The notes under the pieces were generated by a model. That model did no database searches. It had not been told where the DNA came from and saw only the letters and a program-made list of their open reading frames with translations. Below, piece by piece: positions 1 through 11,637 of a DNA stretch of 64,000 nt. The translations under genes and the position numbers were made by a program. Origin of the DNA: Oopsacas minuta (taxonomy: Eukaryota > Porifera > Hexactinellida > Lyssacinosida > Leucopsacidae); the NCBI GenBank assembly GCA_024704765.1, contig JAKMXF010000332.1:1047080-1111079 (forward strand), read 5' to 3'. The first letter of the stretch is position 1; every line of letters begins with the position of its first letter.

Positions 1-271
1 ATGATACCATTGCCACCTTTTTGGATTTTGAAAAATCACATGATTAGCCAAACTGCCCAGCCACCTAGCAAGCGAAGGGCGCTAATGTTAAATAATAAGC
101 TTGTTTCGAAGATGCTCATCTGCGAATATAAGTATTAAATAAAGATATGTATTAAAATAAAAAAATTACCGAGGAGGGAGATTAAATGGGGCGGGCGGGG
201 ATGATAAACAAGTATATTATTTTATATGGCCTTATAACAGAAAATAACAAGTATAATAAATATAGGTATGA

Positions 272-1664
272 TTAAAATCTGGTTCTAAAAGCAAGGCCTC
301 TTAAGTACACTAATATTAGCCTGTGAAAAAATGAAGTTACTAGGTTGAATATTGCCTTTTCATTATCAATTGATTTTTTCGTTTTTTTAGGGTCTTCACC
401 GTGGGTAAATTTCAGCTGTTTTAACTCGGCATTACCTTGTTCCGTTTTAAGGCAATCTATGAATTTCCAAATTGTAGGGTAATGACAACCACATGTGCTT
501 TGAAATCCACGATGCCATGCTTCTACTAAGTTTGTACTTCTCGGCAAGCCTTGTGGAACAAGATGAAAATTGTTCCAAAGAGATATTGCGAAGAGAGGAG
601 TATTCCTTTCCCCATTCAAGTTTAGAATGCCTATGTAATTTTCTCCAAAATACCTGCAGAGAGGATATGCATTTTCTGGGAAAGTCATGGTCAGCTGTTG
701 GAAAGACCAGCCGACGAGAGTTTGGGTGGGACGAAAGCTAGAGCAGGCAGCACACGCATGGTTAATGCAAATTCCGGATCATTATGATATTCTGACTGCA
801 GGCCAAGAGACTGAAGTTTCCTATAAACTGACTGTGAGAGATGGAAAAAGCACGCTTTCACTTGATTTAATGTCCAAATTGAATTGAAAGAATTGATTGC
901 TGCTTGCTCAAAGTCGACGAAAAAGTAGTGCAGTTGACAATTCGGACAGGCATCACGAATAACTTTCCACATTTTAGTGTATGTGGCAATTGATTTGTTC
1001 GGGAGTAGCGCGTATACACATGGTAATAAATGACCATTTTCAAAATGATTGGCTCCTCCAATAAGACAATGAACTGTGTATAATTGGCAAAGAGAGTAGG
1101 GACTGTTTTGAATGTGCCATCGGCTAGCCAGATCTTTGACATGGTCAAAAATTCTGTTCTCTTTAGTTGCAAATATCACTATCCTATCGGGGCCAATGCC
1201 AGAGTCGTAGAATAGAAAATTCCTGTTAACATTGTCTTGATGTTTTCAGCGTCTAATTGAAGTTCTTCAAGAGATACTGGATTAGGTGGAGCAATACGTT
1301 GCCTTTTATACATCATTTTCAGAGCGTGTTGATTTGGAAGCAGAGATTCAGACAATAAACTAGTCATCTCTCCTATCACAACGTGTGGATTGTCATTAGT
1401 TTCTCTCCCTCGCTTCCTCATTAAATCTTTCATGACTGTTACCTCACCTTTACCGTATTCCTGTGGGTGAGAATGTTCCCCAGACTTTTTGATGATTGTC
1501 TCATCAACGGAGTGTATTCTAGCTTTACATCCTCGCACATCACATCGCCACTCCTTTTTGATAGCTCCCCAATGGAAAATATACAAATATCTGTCGTGGG
1601 ATAATTTGTTAGTCCCCTTTGAAGATTTGACTATTTGGAATGAAGTATCGCTATTAGCAGACAT
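272..1664 (-). pseudogene. MULE-type transposase with FLYWCH finger, frameshifted
   Basis: This is a decayed transposase of the Mutator-like (MULE) superfamily in at least three reading-frame segments. The N-terminal part (1664 down to 1179) looks like a FLYWCH zinc finger: YIFHWGAIKKEWRCDVRGCKARIH followed by HSHP would be its Cys/His core, here seen as W-x-C-x4-C and a later H-x-H. The middle part (1179-691, with a frame change near 1150) has WLADGTFKTVP and FFVDFEQAAINSF, which match the first and second acidic catalytic motifs of MULE DDE domains. The C-terminal part (688-272) has RSTNLVEAWHRGFQ, the usual third-motif region with its Glu. Frame changes separate the parts, so the gene is not functional as read. 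I found no convincing terminal repeats or 9-bp duplication. Confidence 0.8.
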
Positions 1665-1784
1665 TAGATACTTGGTGATAAAATATCCAGCTCATCCAAT
1701 GCATTTTATAGATCTCGAAATAATTTTGTAATTAGAGTTTATTTATCTGTGAAACCTTTAATTAACTTGTCAAATGTACATTAC

Positions 1785-1871
1785 ATTGTACACAACTGTG
1801 ATGTACGCAACTGTGAACTATAAACATTGTACGCAAGTGTTATGTACGCAAGTGTGATGTACGCAAATGTG
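1785..1871. repeat. 15-bp tandem repeat, about five units
   Basis: Units of the form ATGTACGCAAGTGTG recur at 1785, 1801, 1827, 1842 and 1857, with small changes and one 11-base interruption. The repeat lies just upstream of the MULE coding region in its orientation. No function is evident. Confidence 0.8.
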
Positions 1872-2013
1872 CGGCTCCCCTAGCTTTATGGTATTCTAAA
1901 CTTTCAGTATGATGACCACCATTATTGACTCTATTATTAACAATGTACTCTGAAGTAATACCTGGTACACATACATTGTATATGAAATTATGAATAATAT
2001 ATTGATGGGTCAT

Positions 2014-2050
2014 GACCTATGACCCAATGACCTATGACCCAATGACCTAT
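2014..2050. repeat. 15-bp tandem repeat GACCTATGACCCAAT
   Basis: Two and a half perfect copies of GACCTATGACCCAAT stand in tandem, preceded by a partial copy. This is a small minisatellite with no evident function. Confidence 0.85.
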
Positions 2051-2557
2051 TTGCAGCTCTGATGGAGAGTAATAGTTTGGGGTCTATGTCCTAGAAATTG
2101 ACTTTAACTGGCTATTTAGTGGTAAATATGAACGTAGATTTACATCATTCTAGATGATCCCCTATTCTTGGCACAGATAACGTACCTACTTTTCATACCT
2201 CCAGGCCGGATTGCGTTGTCAACTAATTCATTGATCAGAACCATCTAATTCAACTCATTCAAGAATATCAGTTGATGCAACCCTGCAGACCAATGGGTCA
2301 GTCTGCATAAATGAGTCCTTTTGCTCGATTGGTTTCCGATATACTAGCGATATACAGACCTCAGGAGTCGCCAAATGCTTGTGTTTGGTCCCAAAAGGCC
2401 ATCACCCTGGAGCAAGCAAATCACTTGTGCAATTTCTCAGAGTCCATACGCTGTGAATAAGCATGCGGCGGTCTCTTATCCATATAACATAGAGTTATAC
2501 ACTTTAGACGATGAATTTGGGAGGTGCATTTTCCGGACGTTCACATCATGTCACGTC

Positions 2558-5047
2558 TAGGGTTTTTAATCCCGGACTCTTTTTATAATCCCGGGATTTC
2601 CATATTTAAAATCCCGGGATCCCGGGAATTTCCGGGAATCCCTTGATAAATGATGATAATTATCTCTCTAGCAATTTTAAAATTTGTTTAATTATATGAT
2701 AGTCTGATAGAATGAAAGTATAATATAGGGGTACATAGGGGGTACAAGATGAATATGAATGAGTAATAAGTTTATTTAGTCTATCATCAATTTTTTTTCT
2801 TGTTGGCTCTTATGAATGCTAGCGTATCCAAAGTGCTATCACTGAGTCTTGTTCTAAATTTGTTACATAAATATGTCGAACAAGAAAATGCTCGTTCCGC
2901 TTCAACTGAGGTTGCAGGTATTGTTAGTAGCATTTGATATACCTTTTCCAAATGATATCCTCGTTTTCCTGTCTGTTCTCCAATAGTAAGTTCATATTTC
3001 AATATATTGAATAATGAATGTTGAACTTGTATATCTTCTGGCTTTTTCATCGATGCGTCTATCGCTAATTGTAATCTTTTTGCGAGGGAGATATCATCTA
3101 GGTCAGATATGCTTTCAGCCGTATTAGGTGAGTAACGTACCATTGATACTTCTTCACTCACATGTTCCTCATCTTCAATTCCTTTCCTTCGAGTTCTTGA
3201 TAACAAATCAGCACAAAATGTGTTTACTACAGTCTTTTTTTACAAGTCGTGCCGAAGGATTATGTAGGTATTGAAGTATCGCTGAAACTTCAGTGTACCT
3301 CTCTTGAACCATCCGCTGGCTTAGCGCCTCCAGGATTTGTGCATGATAATGTGTGTTAGATTTCTGAATATCTTCCAATAGAAATTTTATAGTTGCTTCT
3401 GCTGTAATTAAATTTGTATCTCTTCTACATAGAGCTTCTAAAGCAATCTTAATTGGATTCAAAGCTTCCACTATAGAAGAGATAGCCGCAATTTCTTGGT
3501 CGCTGAGGTATATATGTTCACCAAAATCTAACAGAGCTTTATGTATTGGTAATTTGATCTGAATTATCCTCTCGAGCATATTCACAAGTGAGCTCCATCG
3601 AGTCTTACAATCAAGAACCACATTCAGCCCATTTGGATAAATCTCTTTCACATACGTTTGCAATGTTTCATTCTTCAAAGGTGATCGCTTGAATATTTTC
3701 ACAATTCTACGTACTTTGGTTACTATTTTGGAGATGTCAAAATTTAGTGCAAGAGCATTCTGAGGGTCCATCGATTCCGAAACAATGAATCCATCATCAT
3801 TAAAATCATCAAACATTTCCATATCTTCATCTTCATCTTCATCGGTTTCACTTGTACTAGAATAAATTTCTTCAGTTTCACTAGTTGTTTTTGATAGATA
3901 ACGTCTTGTATTACAAGCTGGAGTCCATGTGCGTAGCATAACTGCTGATTTGTGGGTATTATTTTCCCCAACTTCTTCATCATTGAACACCCGTCTGTTG
4001 TGATAGAAATGACATCTGTTTCGAATTCTATTCCAAATTCTTTTGGTTTAAGTGAGATTATCTTGGAACAAGCCTCTGAAGAAAATCTTCCCTTAATCCT
4101 TACCAATCCTAAGTTCCAAAAGAACCCAATGCCATGTATATTAATATTGAGATATCTTTTGTTTTGCAAGGATGTCCATTCATCAAGGGTAAGACTGAAA
4201 TATTGATCTTTTGATTTAATAATGCTTAGATTTCTGGTAATATCTTGGCGTAAATACTGACCATATTTTAGCACTTGATCTCTTATTCCGACAACCGATC
4301 TTGGTAGTGAATGTCCTAGTGCAGCAAGAGATTTTCTCAAGTCCATTGATGTAGTAAATATATTAAATGAAAGCCCATCGCAAGCTGTCATCCTGGCTAA
4401 CACAGCTGGTAGGCTAGCGTCGTTCATGTAATAATCTAATTTCCTAACCGCACATGTATGTGAGATAGCACTTTCTTCATTATTTGAGCGTTTCAATAAA
4501 TCAATTTGGTGCTGTGATTTAAGATGATTGTGTAGCCCCTTTGTTGATCCCCCTTCGCATTTAAGTACCTTTTTACAGGAATTACACTCAGCTAATTTCC
4601 CATATACCGAGCGCTTAAAATGGTTCCAATTTTAGATCCTGCAAACTCTTGAAACATAACTTTTCCAGCCATTCAAGGTACGATATAACGATAATGCAAC
4701 AATTACGATTTAGAATGAAATTGAGGCTTTTCTGACGATTCACCTTATATTTGAAATTTGAATAGTTAGAATGGTTGAGTGGTACCTTACAAGTTTGCTT
4801 GAATTCTCTGACTTGTTAAGCATTTATTAATTTTGGTGTCTTATTCATATTGAAAACATATTTCATTCAGTATTAACAATACGAAACCAATTAAATCCCT
4901 AAATCATTTCAACGCAATTACACAAATGTACATAATGTTCATAGAGCATGTCAATATGCAATCAAGAAGATATCCCGGGATTGAAGAAACAATCCCGGGA
5001 ATTAGTCCCGAAACAATAACCTTCGGATCCCGGGATTAAAAACCCTA
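2558..5047 (-). mobile_element. hAT-superfamily DNA transposon, 2.49 kb, complete ends
   Basis: Both ends read inward as TAGGGTTTTTAATCCCGG, an 18-bp perfect terminal inverted repeat. The element is flanked by the exact 8-bp direct repeat GTCACGTC (2550-2557 and 5048-5055), the target duplication expected for hAT elements. Several CCCGGGA motifs are clustered near both ends, such as 2595-2640 and 4975-5035; subterminal repeats of this kind are common transposase-binding sites in hAT elements. The interior holds one hAT transposase gene on the minus strand. The perfect duplication suggests a fairly recent insertion, but the gene is frameshifted. Confidence 0.93.
2787..4672 (-). pseudogene. hAT transposase with BED finger and dimerisation domain
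   Basis: Reading from an ATG at 4672, the protein starts with a BED zinc finger, visible as WNHFKRSVYG, CNSCKK and HNHLKSQH. The central RNase H-like region follows (FSLTLDEWTS, ISITTDGCSMMKKLG, CYAHGLQLVIQD), then CKTRWSSLVNMLERI, and the C-terminal hAT dimerisation domain (IPATSVEAERAFS, then RTRLSDSTLDTLAFI) ends at 2787. I see three single-base frame changes: near 4635 inside the BED finger, near 3890 before an acidic Asp/Glu tract, and in a T-run at about 3233-3240. Apart from these, the domain order and the roughly 620-residue length are normal for ZBED-like hAT transposases. The copy is probably inactive unless the shifts are assembly errors. Confidence 0.9.
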
Positions 5048-5104
5048 GTCACGTCCCGGAATAGGCATCCAGAGACGTCTCCACGGGGGCGACATAGGGT
5101 GCAA

Positions 5105-5200
5105 TGCTCTCCCTGGTAAACCCTTGCCCCGGGGCATGCCCCCTTGGTAAACTCGTGCCTCGGGCAGACCCCTAGTAAAGTCGTGCCCTGGGCAAGCCAC
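5105..5200. repeat. GC-rich tandem repeat, three units of about 30 bp
   Basis: Three degenerate units contain GGTAAAC or AGTAAAG followed by YTCGTGCC and CGGGC. Related sequence with the same CTTGGAAACTTCGTGCCC core recurs at about 6066-6135 next to a C-run. The stretch is markedly GC-rich against an AT-rich background. I cannot assign it to a family. Confidence 0.6.
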
Positions 5201-5220
5201 CGGACCAATCGGCTTAAATT

Positions 5221-6065
5221 GCAAACTGAAATTTCGGCACGCTTCGCTCGCATCTTACCCTCAATATTATTTAATCTAACCCATAAATAAGGGATTTAGC
5301 TTGTATTGATCTACCGAACTAGGTAATATTTTTGAGTGTTTATACCTTGAGCAAATACAGTGTTTCTCCAGACCGTTTTGTCTTACTAGGCCGACATCCC
5401 TTCAGTTGTTAAAAAATATAAGCACCCATTTACTTTATCCACTATACTAAAGTATAGTCGGCACAGGAAAAAGTAGAATTGACCATACAAGTAATAATAT
5501 CAATGATTATCGTACGATTTTTCCGTTCGATGCCTCCATTGATATAATAATTATTGCTAACTTCTCGTTGTTTGTTTAAAGATTTACTAATTATTCCTAA
5601 AATATAACTGAGAAATTGTTTTAAGATTCAAACCTATTTGGCAGTACAAAGGTAATTAATGTAGTTGCTATTATAGCTTATTGTCCATGGGCTACGCCCC
5701 ATCACGAGTGGAAGACCTATAGCACCCCAGACCCCCTGCTGCAGTAGCGTAGTGCCTATGTGACTGGGGGTCCCCAAATATTCTCCGAGCTACGCATCAT
5801 TACTCGACCAGAAAAAACGACTCTCTGGGGCAATTGCAGACCATACGTTATTTCTTTCAATTGTTTGACTCTTGGACCTTACTGATTGTGTACAGCGCTC
5901 ATAGGCTTTGAAATCTGGGGTGTACAAATTCAATCTTATAGGAAACATCTAGAACTTGTTGACAACCAGATTGAATTTGCGCCCCCCCCATATATCAAAG
6001 CCACACGACGCAGCTGCCAGTTGGATGGTACTAACCAACTAAGAATTTATTGATCCTCCACTGGG
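5221..6065. other. No gene recognised
   Basis: No convincing coding region or RNA gene is visible. The stretch is mostly low-complexity AT-rich sequence with a more GC-rich patch near 5690-5830. Confidence 0.6.
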
Positions 6066-6187
6066 CATGCTCCTGTTAAACCCTTGAAACATCTTGCCCA
6101 TCGTCCTGCCCCTTGGAAACTTCGTGCCCCCCCCCCCCTGTAGGTGAAGAATCCTGACGACCTCCCTGCCCCCAGCAAGGGTAAACG

Positions 6188-6369
6188 GAAATTTCGTCCC
6201 CAGGAATTTTCGTTCCCGGAATTTCAAGTAGATCAGAGTGCGTACGGATGGAATTTTGTTGGATTCTAGCTGTGAAGTGAATGAAATGGAGGGAGGGATC
6301 TGTAGATCTTTATGAAGTTGACTACCTGATGTGTAATTCCGGGAACGAAAATTCCTGTGACGAAATTTC
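6188..6369. repeat. Foldback repeat with about 35-bp arms
   Basis: The arm at 6188-6223 contains CAGGAATTTTCGTTCCCGG and the arm at 6335-6369 is its near-exact reverse complement, with about 110 bp between them. Similarity continues for about 10 bases outside each arm. It resembles a small MITE or foldback element. I could not define a target duplication. Confidence 0.6.
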
Positions 6370-6677
6370 TGGGATTCCCCTTTAAGAGCGTTATCATGTT
6401 ACCAACAATAGAATTCAGTCTTCAATAGGCTTCAAGACTTGCGACAGCGCTTCGCGGTTAATCGCGCTCATTTCGCTGCGCGCCAGTAATCGTTTGTTCG
6501 TGCGTTTTATAATTTGTGAAGTCAATGGCGAGGTCGTATTTTTTTTGTTCTATATTCGATAACTTTTCATTGAATCTAAGTACTTGGGTATACTTAAACG
6601 CGTACAATGGTAATTTGAAGCATTTCCCTCAAAATATTATACAACAGTGCTCAGGATTGAATACTATTGATTTAAAC

Positions 6678-7205
6678 CAGTGTTTCTCAACGTCTGACAT
6701 CGCATTCCTCCCTTAGCGACCTCCAAGTTCCTCTATAGCCTCCCAATCTTTGAATCATCATTATACCTTAATATTTTGCAATAGTTATGATTAATTATCA
6801 GTTTAGGTTATCAAACAAACAATTGAAAATTTTCGTTTTGTCGTTTAGAATAGGACAAAGTATAATAATCCATAAATATGATGATGACATCAACACTTAT
6901 ACATTAGCTGAAAAATGATAATGTTACCGAACAAGTATTATTATTCATGAATTTTAAACGCCTATCTATATTCGATATATACTTCTATGTTTGGATCAGT
7001 TTAATCAATAATATTTGGTTAGATATCATCATAAAATATTTGCCCAAGTCTCAACCCGATCAAGTCAAAATTAATTGATTAAGTAAATCGAATTTGAGTG
7101 GTCAGTGAACCATTAGACCTGGGGGATAATCCTTAAACATAATCCTTCCCATGGACTTGCAATTCCTCCCCAGGGGAGCCAAGTGGATTCCGCTGAGAAT
7201 CACTG
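6678..7205. mobile_element. Probable non-autonomous hAT (Charlie-like ends)
   Basis: The left end reads CAGTGTTTCTCAACG and the right end, reverse-complemented, reads CAGTGATTCTCAGCG. CAGTG-nTTCTCA is the classic terminus of hAT-Charlie/Tip100-type elements. Further matches inside both ends (ATTCCTCCC and GAGGAATT in opposite orientation) support paired termini. Bases outside the ends (AAAC) also match, and the flanking 8-mers are not identical, so the exact border and duplication are uncertain. There is no coding capacity. Confidence 0.55.
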
Positions 7206-7210
7206 GTTTG

Positions 7211-10200
7211 GCCATTGCGTTATCCAACCTGATATATTTATAGGGCATATTTACATTGAAAATTTTCAAAAGAAATAGGAGAGTCCTAACGAAATCATAG
7301 ATGTTGCATTTAAATGCAGCACAAAGATGCTAATTTGGATAGCTAGAACAGCAATTGTAGATTCTTGATCTATATTTAGGACCAAGTTAACATTTTTGAC
7401 GTTCAAGATTGGATGGATAAAAGGCTCATGTAAGGACCTCTGTTTAAGTCAAATGGTAGAAAGACCTTTGTTTATGCCACAAGGTTGTGGTACTCGCGTT
7501 TCTAGCTTTGCTTTAGGGAAAACAATTAGAAAAGTTTCACATTATGATTTTGTTGTCAGTGGAAATGATTGTAACGAACAAATCACACTCTTCAACGTCC
7601 TGAATACTAGATTTGATAGTGTCGAATAATTTCAGCTGTTACAGAAGCACATGAGAGTAGACGATCTTCACAAGATCATTCCTTATTCAGACTTGACACC
7701 ATGATAGCGAAAACAGTGTCGGTAGGATTATCTGGATCGAGGGTAGTAGCAACACTTTTCATCCTTTATAAGAATTATCAGATTTATTGATACTAGGACG
7801 CAAAATTTCATCAATTTCGTAGGGATAGCAAGTGGACCATTTATTAGCATTGAAAGAAAGGGTAGCGTAGCTTGTAAATCATGGAAAGTTTGAATCTTGA
7901 ACTTCTCATTTTCTTTGACCATTGACTCTAGAGTCTTGGCTTTGTGAAACTGCTTGACAGATAAGTTTGTCATCCTCGTCATCTGGAGGGAGACGAGTGC
8001 GTTTGGTGGAAGAGTGAGATGAATAGTAATGTGGACATCTTTGCCAAATAGTTGGAACAGCTCCATCATTCAGCCTAGGACGGCTTCGTGGTATTTCTCC
8101 ATAACTTAGTATACATTTGGCACTTTATGTTTGTTTCGACTTCATCCTCCCCTAAAATGTTTAGGGTACAAGTACACTACTTTCAATTCGCCTATATCAT
8201 CTGTGTAGCGCTCGTAACCATGCATGTTTGAGTTCAGAGTGAGTATACCTTTCCACACGAAGGCCATTGTTTGCTCATAAATTTTTCCCGGACAACCTTG
8301 TTTCCAATTATCTAAACTGTGATAGATGCTGGCAACTTTTAGATTAACTAATATATCATGCTAAAAGTTACTAAATGAATTTCTTCTAAATAATATTATC
8401 AAATGTTATGTATGACACTGTTTGTCGTTTATTATCAAGATCATTTTAGTAGTTGACATGCGAAGCATCTCATGCAAATAAACATCAGTCGCCCCTGATC
8501 TTAGAGGAGACTTAAGATACTTTATTCTTGAAAAGGTTTCCTCGCTGATATACGTGCTTCCAAAGATTGATAATATATTCTAGCCAAGTTTTTAAATTCG
8601 CAAATTTGATATTATGAATTAGCCTTTAGAAATTGATAATATCATTATTTCGGAAACTGGATTTTAATTCAGGGTTGCATAGTAGATTAGCTAATTCTGT
8701 TTGACAAACTGGTGCAACATCAAATATATTCATGCTAGAGGGATCTTGAAATAGAAGAATATCTTTTAATTTCGAATCAAATCGATGAATCGCTTTTTAA
8801 ATTCATCTTTAAGTAATTATACAGCTTGTACAATTTTGTCGACTGAAGCTTGTAAATTTATCAGAAATAGGTTCCTTTTTGAGTTCATTGCAGCATGGAA
8901 ATGATATTATTATTATTTAGAACCTGAATTGAGAATATTTCCAACTTGAGTACGAAGGATTTAATCAAAGATCTCCCCAGGAAATATTCTCAATCCCTAC
9001 AGATAACGTATATTACTCTCTGTTTTTTAGTACACAGCTTATAATCTCTCATTCCAACAGATGATGTATACTACTTTCTGTTTCTATTTCTACCTTGTCT
9101 CAGATATATATACATGCATTTTATGATCGTTTGGAATGTATTCTTCAATTTGAATATTATTACATTTGTATTGCATGCACCTTTCTCGAAATATTGTTGT
9201 TCAACTCCGCAATCAGACAAACAGCATTCCAAATATGAATATTATGTAATTGATATCGGAAAAATATGTATAACATCTCAATTGATATGTCGCGAAAGAT
9301 TCGGTGTGAATTGTTTTAGTCCGGTTGGACCATTTTTACCCAAGGCCCTTTGCATAAACAAATTCGAGATTAAGAACAAAGAATAATATCGCATAGGCAC
9401 TATAGCATAAATGATGTAGCCTGCCATGATATTTGGGGTAAGTGTATCTACTTGTATAGCCAGACTAAATATATCAGAATCTCTTTTCCGACTAGATTCA
9501 AAATTGTTCGGACCTAATAATACGGACAAATTGGGGTTGGGGTTGCAACTTGGTCCGCCCAAACCAAATATATCAAACATATTTTATCTGGCAATCTTGT
9601 CTGATCACCAGTAGTAATAAACTACTCATTTTATCCAATCCATAGGTCGTTAAAAATTATGAATATATATAACTTTAGGTTGCATTTTATATGATGCGCG
9701 TATATGCATAATCAATTTCCTATATTATTCCTTCAGGAGTGGCTTGGGGTAGAATAGCTTCTCAAACCGATGAAACAACATCGTCATCTAATTGAATGGT
9801 TCTTTCAGGACTCCCTATAGGCGATCTATCACGTTTTCTTCCAGGGCTACCTGGAGGCGATATATCCACTTTTCCTGAATCTCTAGATCATAAGCCTCTA
9901 ATGCTGTTGATAAAACTTGTGGTTTCTATTCCTTACACTAGTGAACTCATATCCCTTCGGCCACCATTCAGGCTCAAGGTATCCTTTACCCTAGTAATTC
10001 CGTTTAAGCCCTAGAAAATAACTAATTAGTAACTGATTCATAATTAATTAAATGCAATATACCGATTGTTCGTTGTGTCAGCCATCCCAGCATCTTCCTG
10101 AGTAAAAATACATTTTGCTTTGTAAAATCTCCCTTCATCAGATCGAACATTTCACGATCAGTTTGAGGCTTTGGTCGCATGTGCTGCTATTGATGAAGAG

Positions 10201-10297
10201 ATAATAATAGAGACTTACAAACTTGAGACTGGTTCTGTGTAGCGAATGCTTTGAAAGCCTCGGCCCCGATTACATTCATTTGGCCATTCCAGGTGAA
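7211..10297. other. No recognised gene; two orphan open frames
   Basis: Two open stretches stand out only by length: 7396-7629 (+, 77 codons) and 7728-8069 (-, 113 codons). Neither shows a motif I recognise, and neither is flanked by recognisable terminal repeats. They could be remnants of old transposons or chance. The rest is AT-rich sequence. Confidence 0.4.
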
Positions 10298-11637
10298 CAG
10301 GTGTAACGAAAGTGTTGATACCTTGTATTTTCCTATGAAAATCTTAAATATTAACGAACCATGCATAGTTTATTTCCTATACTTTTCTTAAATATAGTTA
10401 TAGTGCTTTAAATTATTTCTGATTACATTTATTACTTATTGTATTCAAATATTTGAATTTTTTTCCAATTTTAGCATGCTACATTATTTCGTATTAATGG
10501 ATGTCCGTGATTTATGGAATCTTGCTTCGTTCTCGAGCTATAGGCATGCTAGATGCAGGGCTCACACAGAAGAAAGTGGCCCAAGACTTGAATATTTCAA
10601 TCTCTTCGGCGAAACGATGGTCTAGTTTGTATATAAAAGGTAGTTCATTAGTGACTAAACCTCGTTCAGGGAGGCCTCCTATTTTGAAACGGGCGGATAA
10701 TATTGTTATTTCCAAGTCACTCGGTAAATGCAGACAATCCACAAGAAAACTTGCACAGAGATTGAAGAATAGAGGCAATCCTGTATCTCATATGTGTGTA
10801 TATCGTCATTTGACCGAATCTGTGGGTGTTAGGTCTTTCAAAAGGCAGGAAATACCTCGGTTATCTCAAAAGAACATCAAAGATCGTCTGAGTTTTGCTC
10901 GGAAGCATCAAAATTGAACAGTTAACGACTGGAAAAGAGTTCTCTGGTCAGATGAGTCTCCCTTCCAGCTCTTTGCAACGCCAAACAGACAAATAATCGG
11001 ATTTGGGCAAAGAAAAAGCAATAAGTTCCTTCGGTATTTTCAGTTAAGTTTCCAGCAACGATTCATGTGTGGGGCATGATGTCACATCAGACTTTCAGAA
11101 CTGCATATATTCCCTCAAATGCTATCAATAAATAGTGCATACTACATTAATCAAATTTTAGCCAAGACTTGTATGGAGGCAGTTCACCGTTTGTCGAAAT
11201 AATAGATCGGTTTTGGAGAGGCCAATGTTGGAAAATATGTCCGAATTCATCTTCATGAAAGATGGTGCACCGGTACACACGGCCAATGCAACGCAGAAGT
11301 GGTGTCAAGATCATTTAAATGGTTTCTGGCGTAAGATTGAATGGCCTGGGAACTCCCCTGACTTAAACACTATTGAAAACCTTTGGGGAATAGTGAAAGA
11401 GAAGGTTAATGAAGAGGGCCAAATCACAAGGTGTGAACAGCTAATAGAAACAGTAAAATCAGCATGGAGAAACATAAGCCCAAGTATTTTAGAGAATTTA
11501 GTAGCAAACATGCCGGAACGTATAAGAATTATATTAGAACGAAATGGTTCAATATAAACTGATAATATTTCGAATCACTCAAATAGATTATAATTTTAAT
11601 GAATTATCTAGGGTGTCAACACTTTCGTTACACCCTG
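10298..11637 (+). mobile_element. Tc1-type transposon, 1.34 kb
   Basis: The left end reads CAGGTGTAACGAAAGTGTTG, and the right end reverse-complemented reads CAGGGTGTAACGAAAGTGTT. These are typical short Tc1 termini. The right end is followed by TA at 11638-11639; the left flank has AA where TA is expected, so that site has mutated. Length and internal gene fit a full-length but inactive Tc1 copy. Confidence 0.9.
10501..11557 (+). pseudogene. Tc1 transposase, frameshifted with stops
   Basis: The ATG at 10501 opens a paired helix-turn-helix DNA-binding region (AGLTQKKVAQDLNIS, then the GRPP hinge at TKPRSGRPP). The catalytic domain follows in broken frames. VLWSDES (about 10941) carries the first Asp. 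FMKDGAPVHTA (about 11253) carries the second. NSPDLNTIENLWG (about 11353) carries the third-position Glu. An in-frame TGA follows KHQN at 10915, several more stops lie between 11080 and 11210, and a frame change separates the two long segments. The active-site residues survive but the gene cannot make a full protein. Confidence 0.9.
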
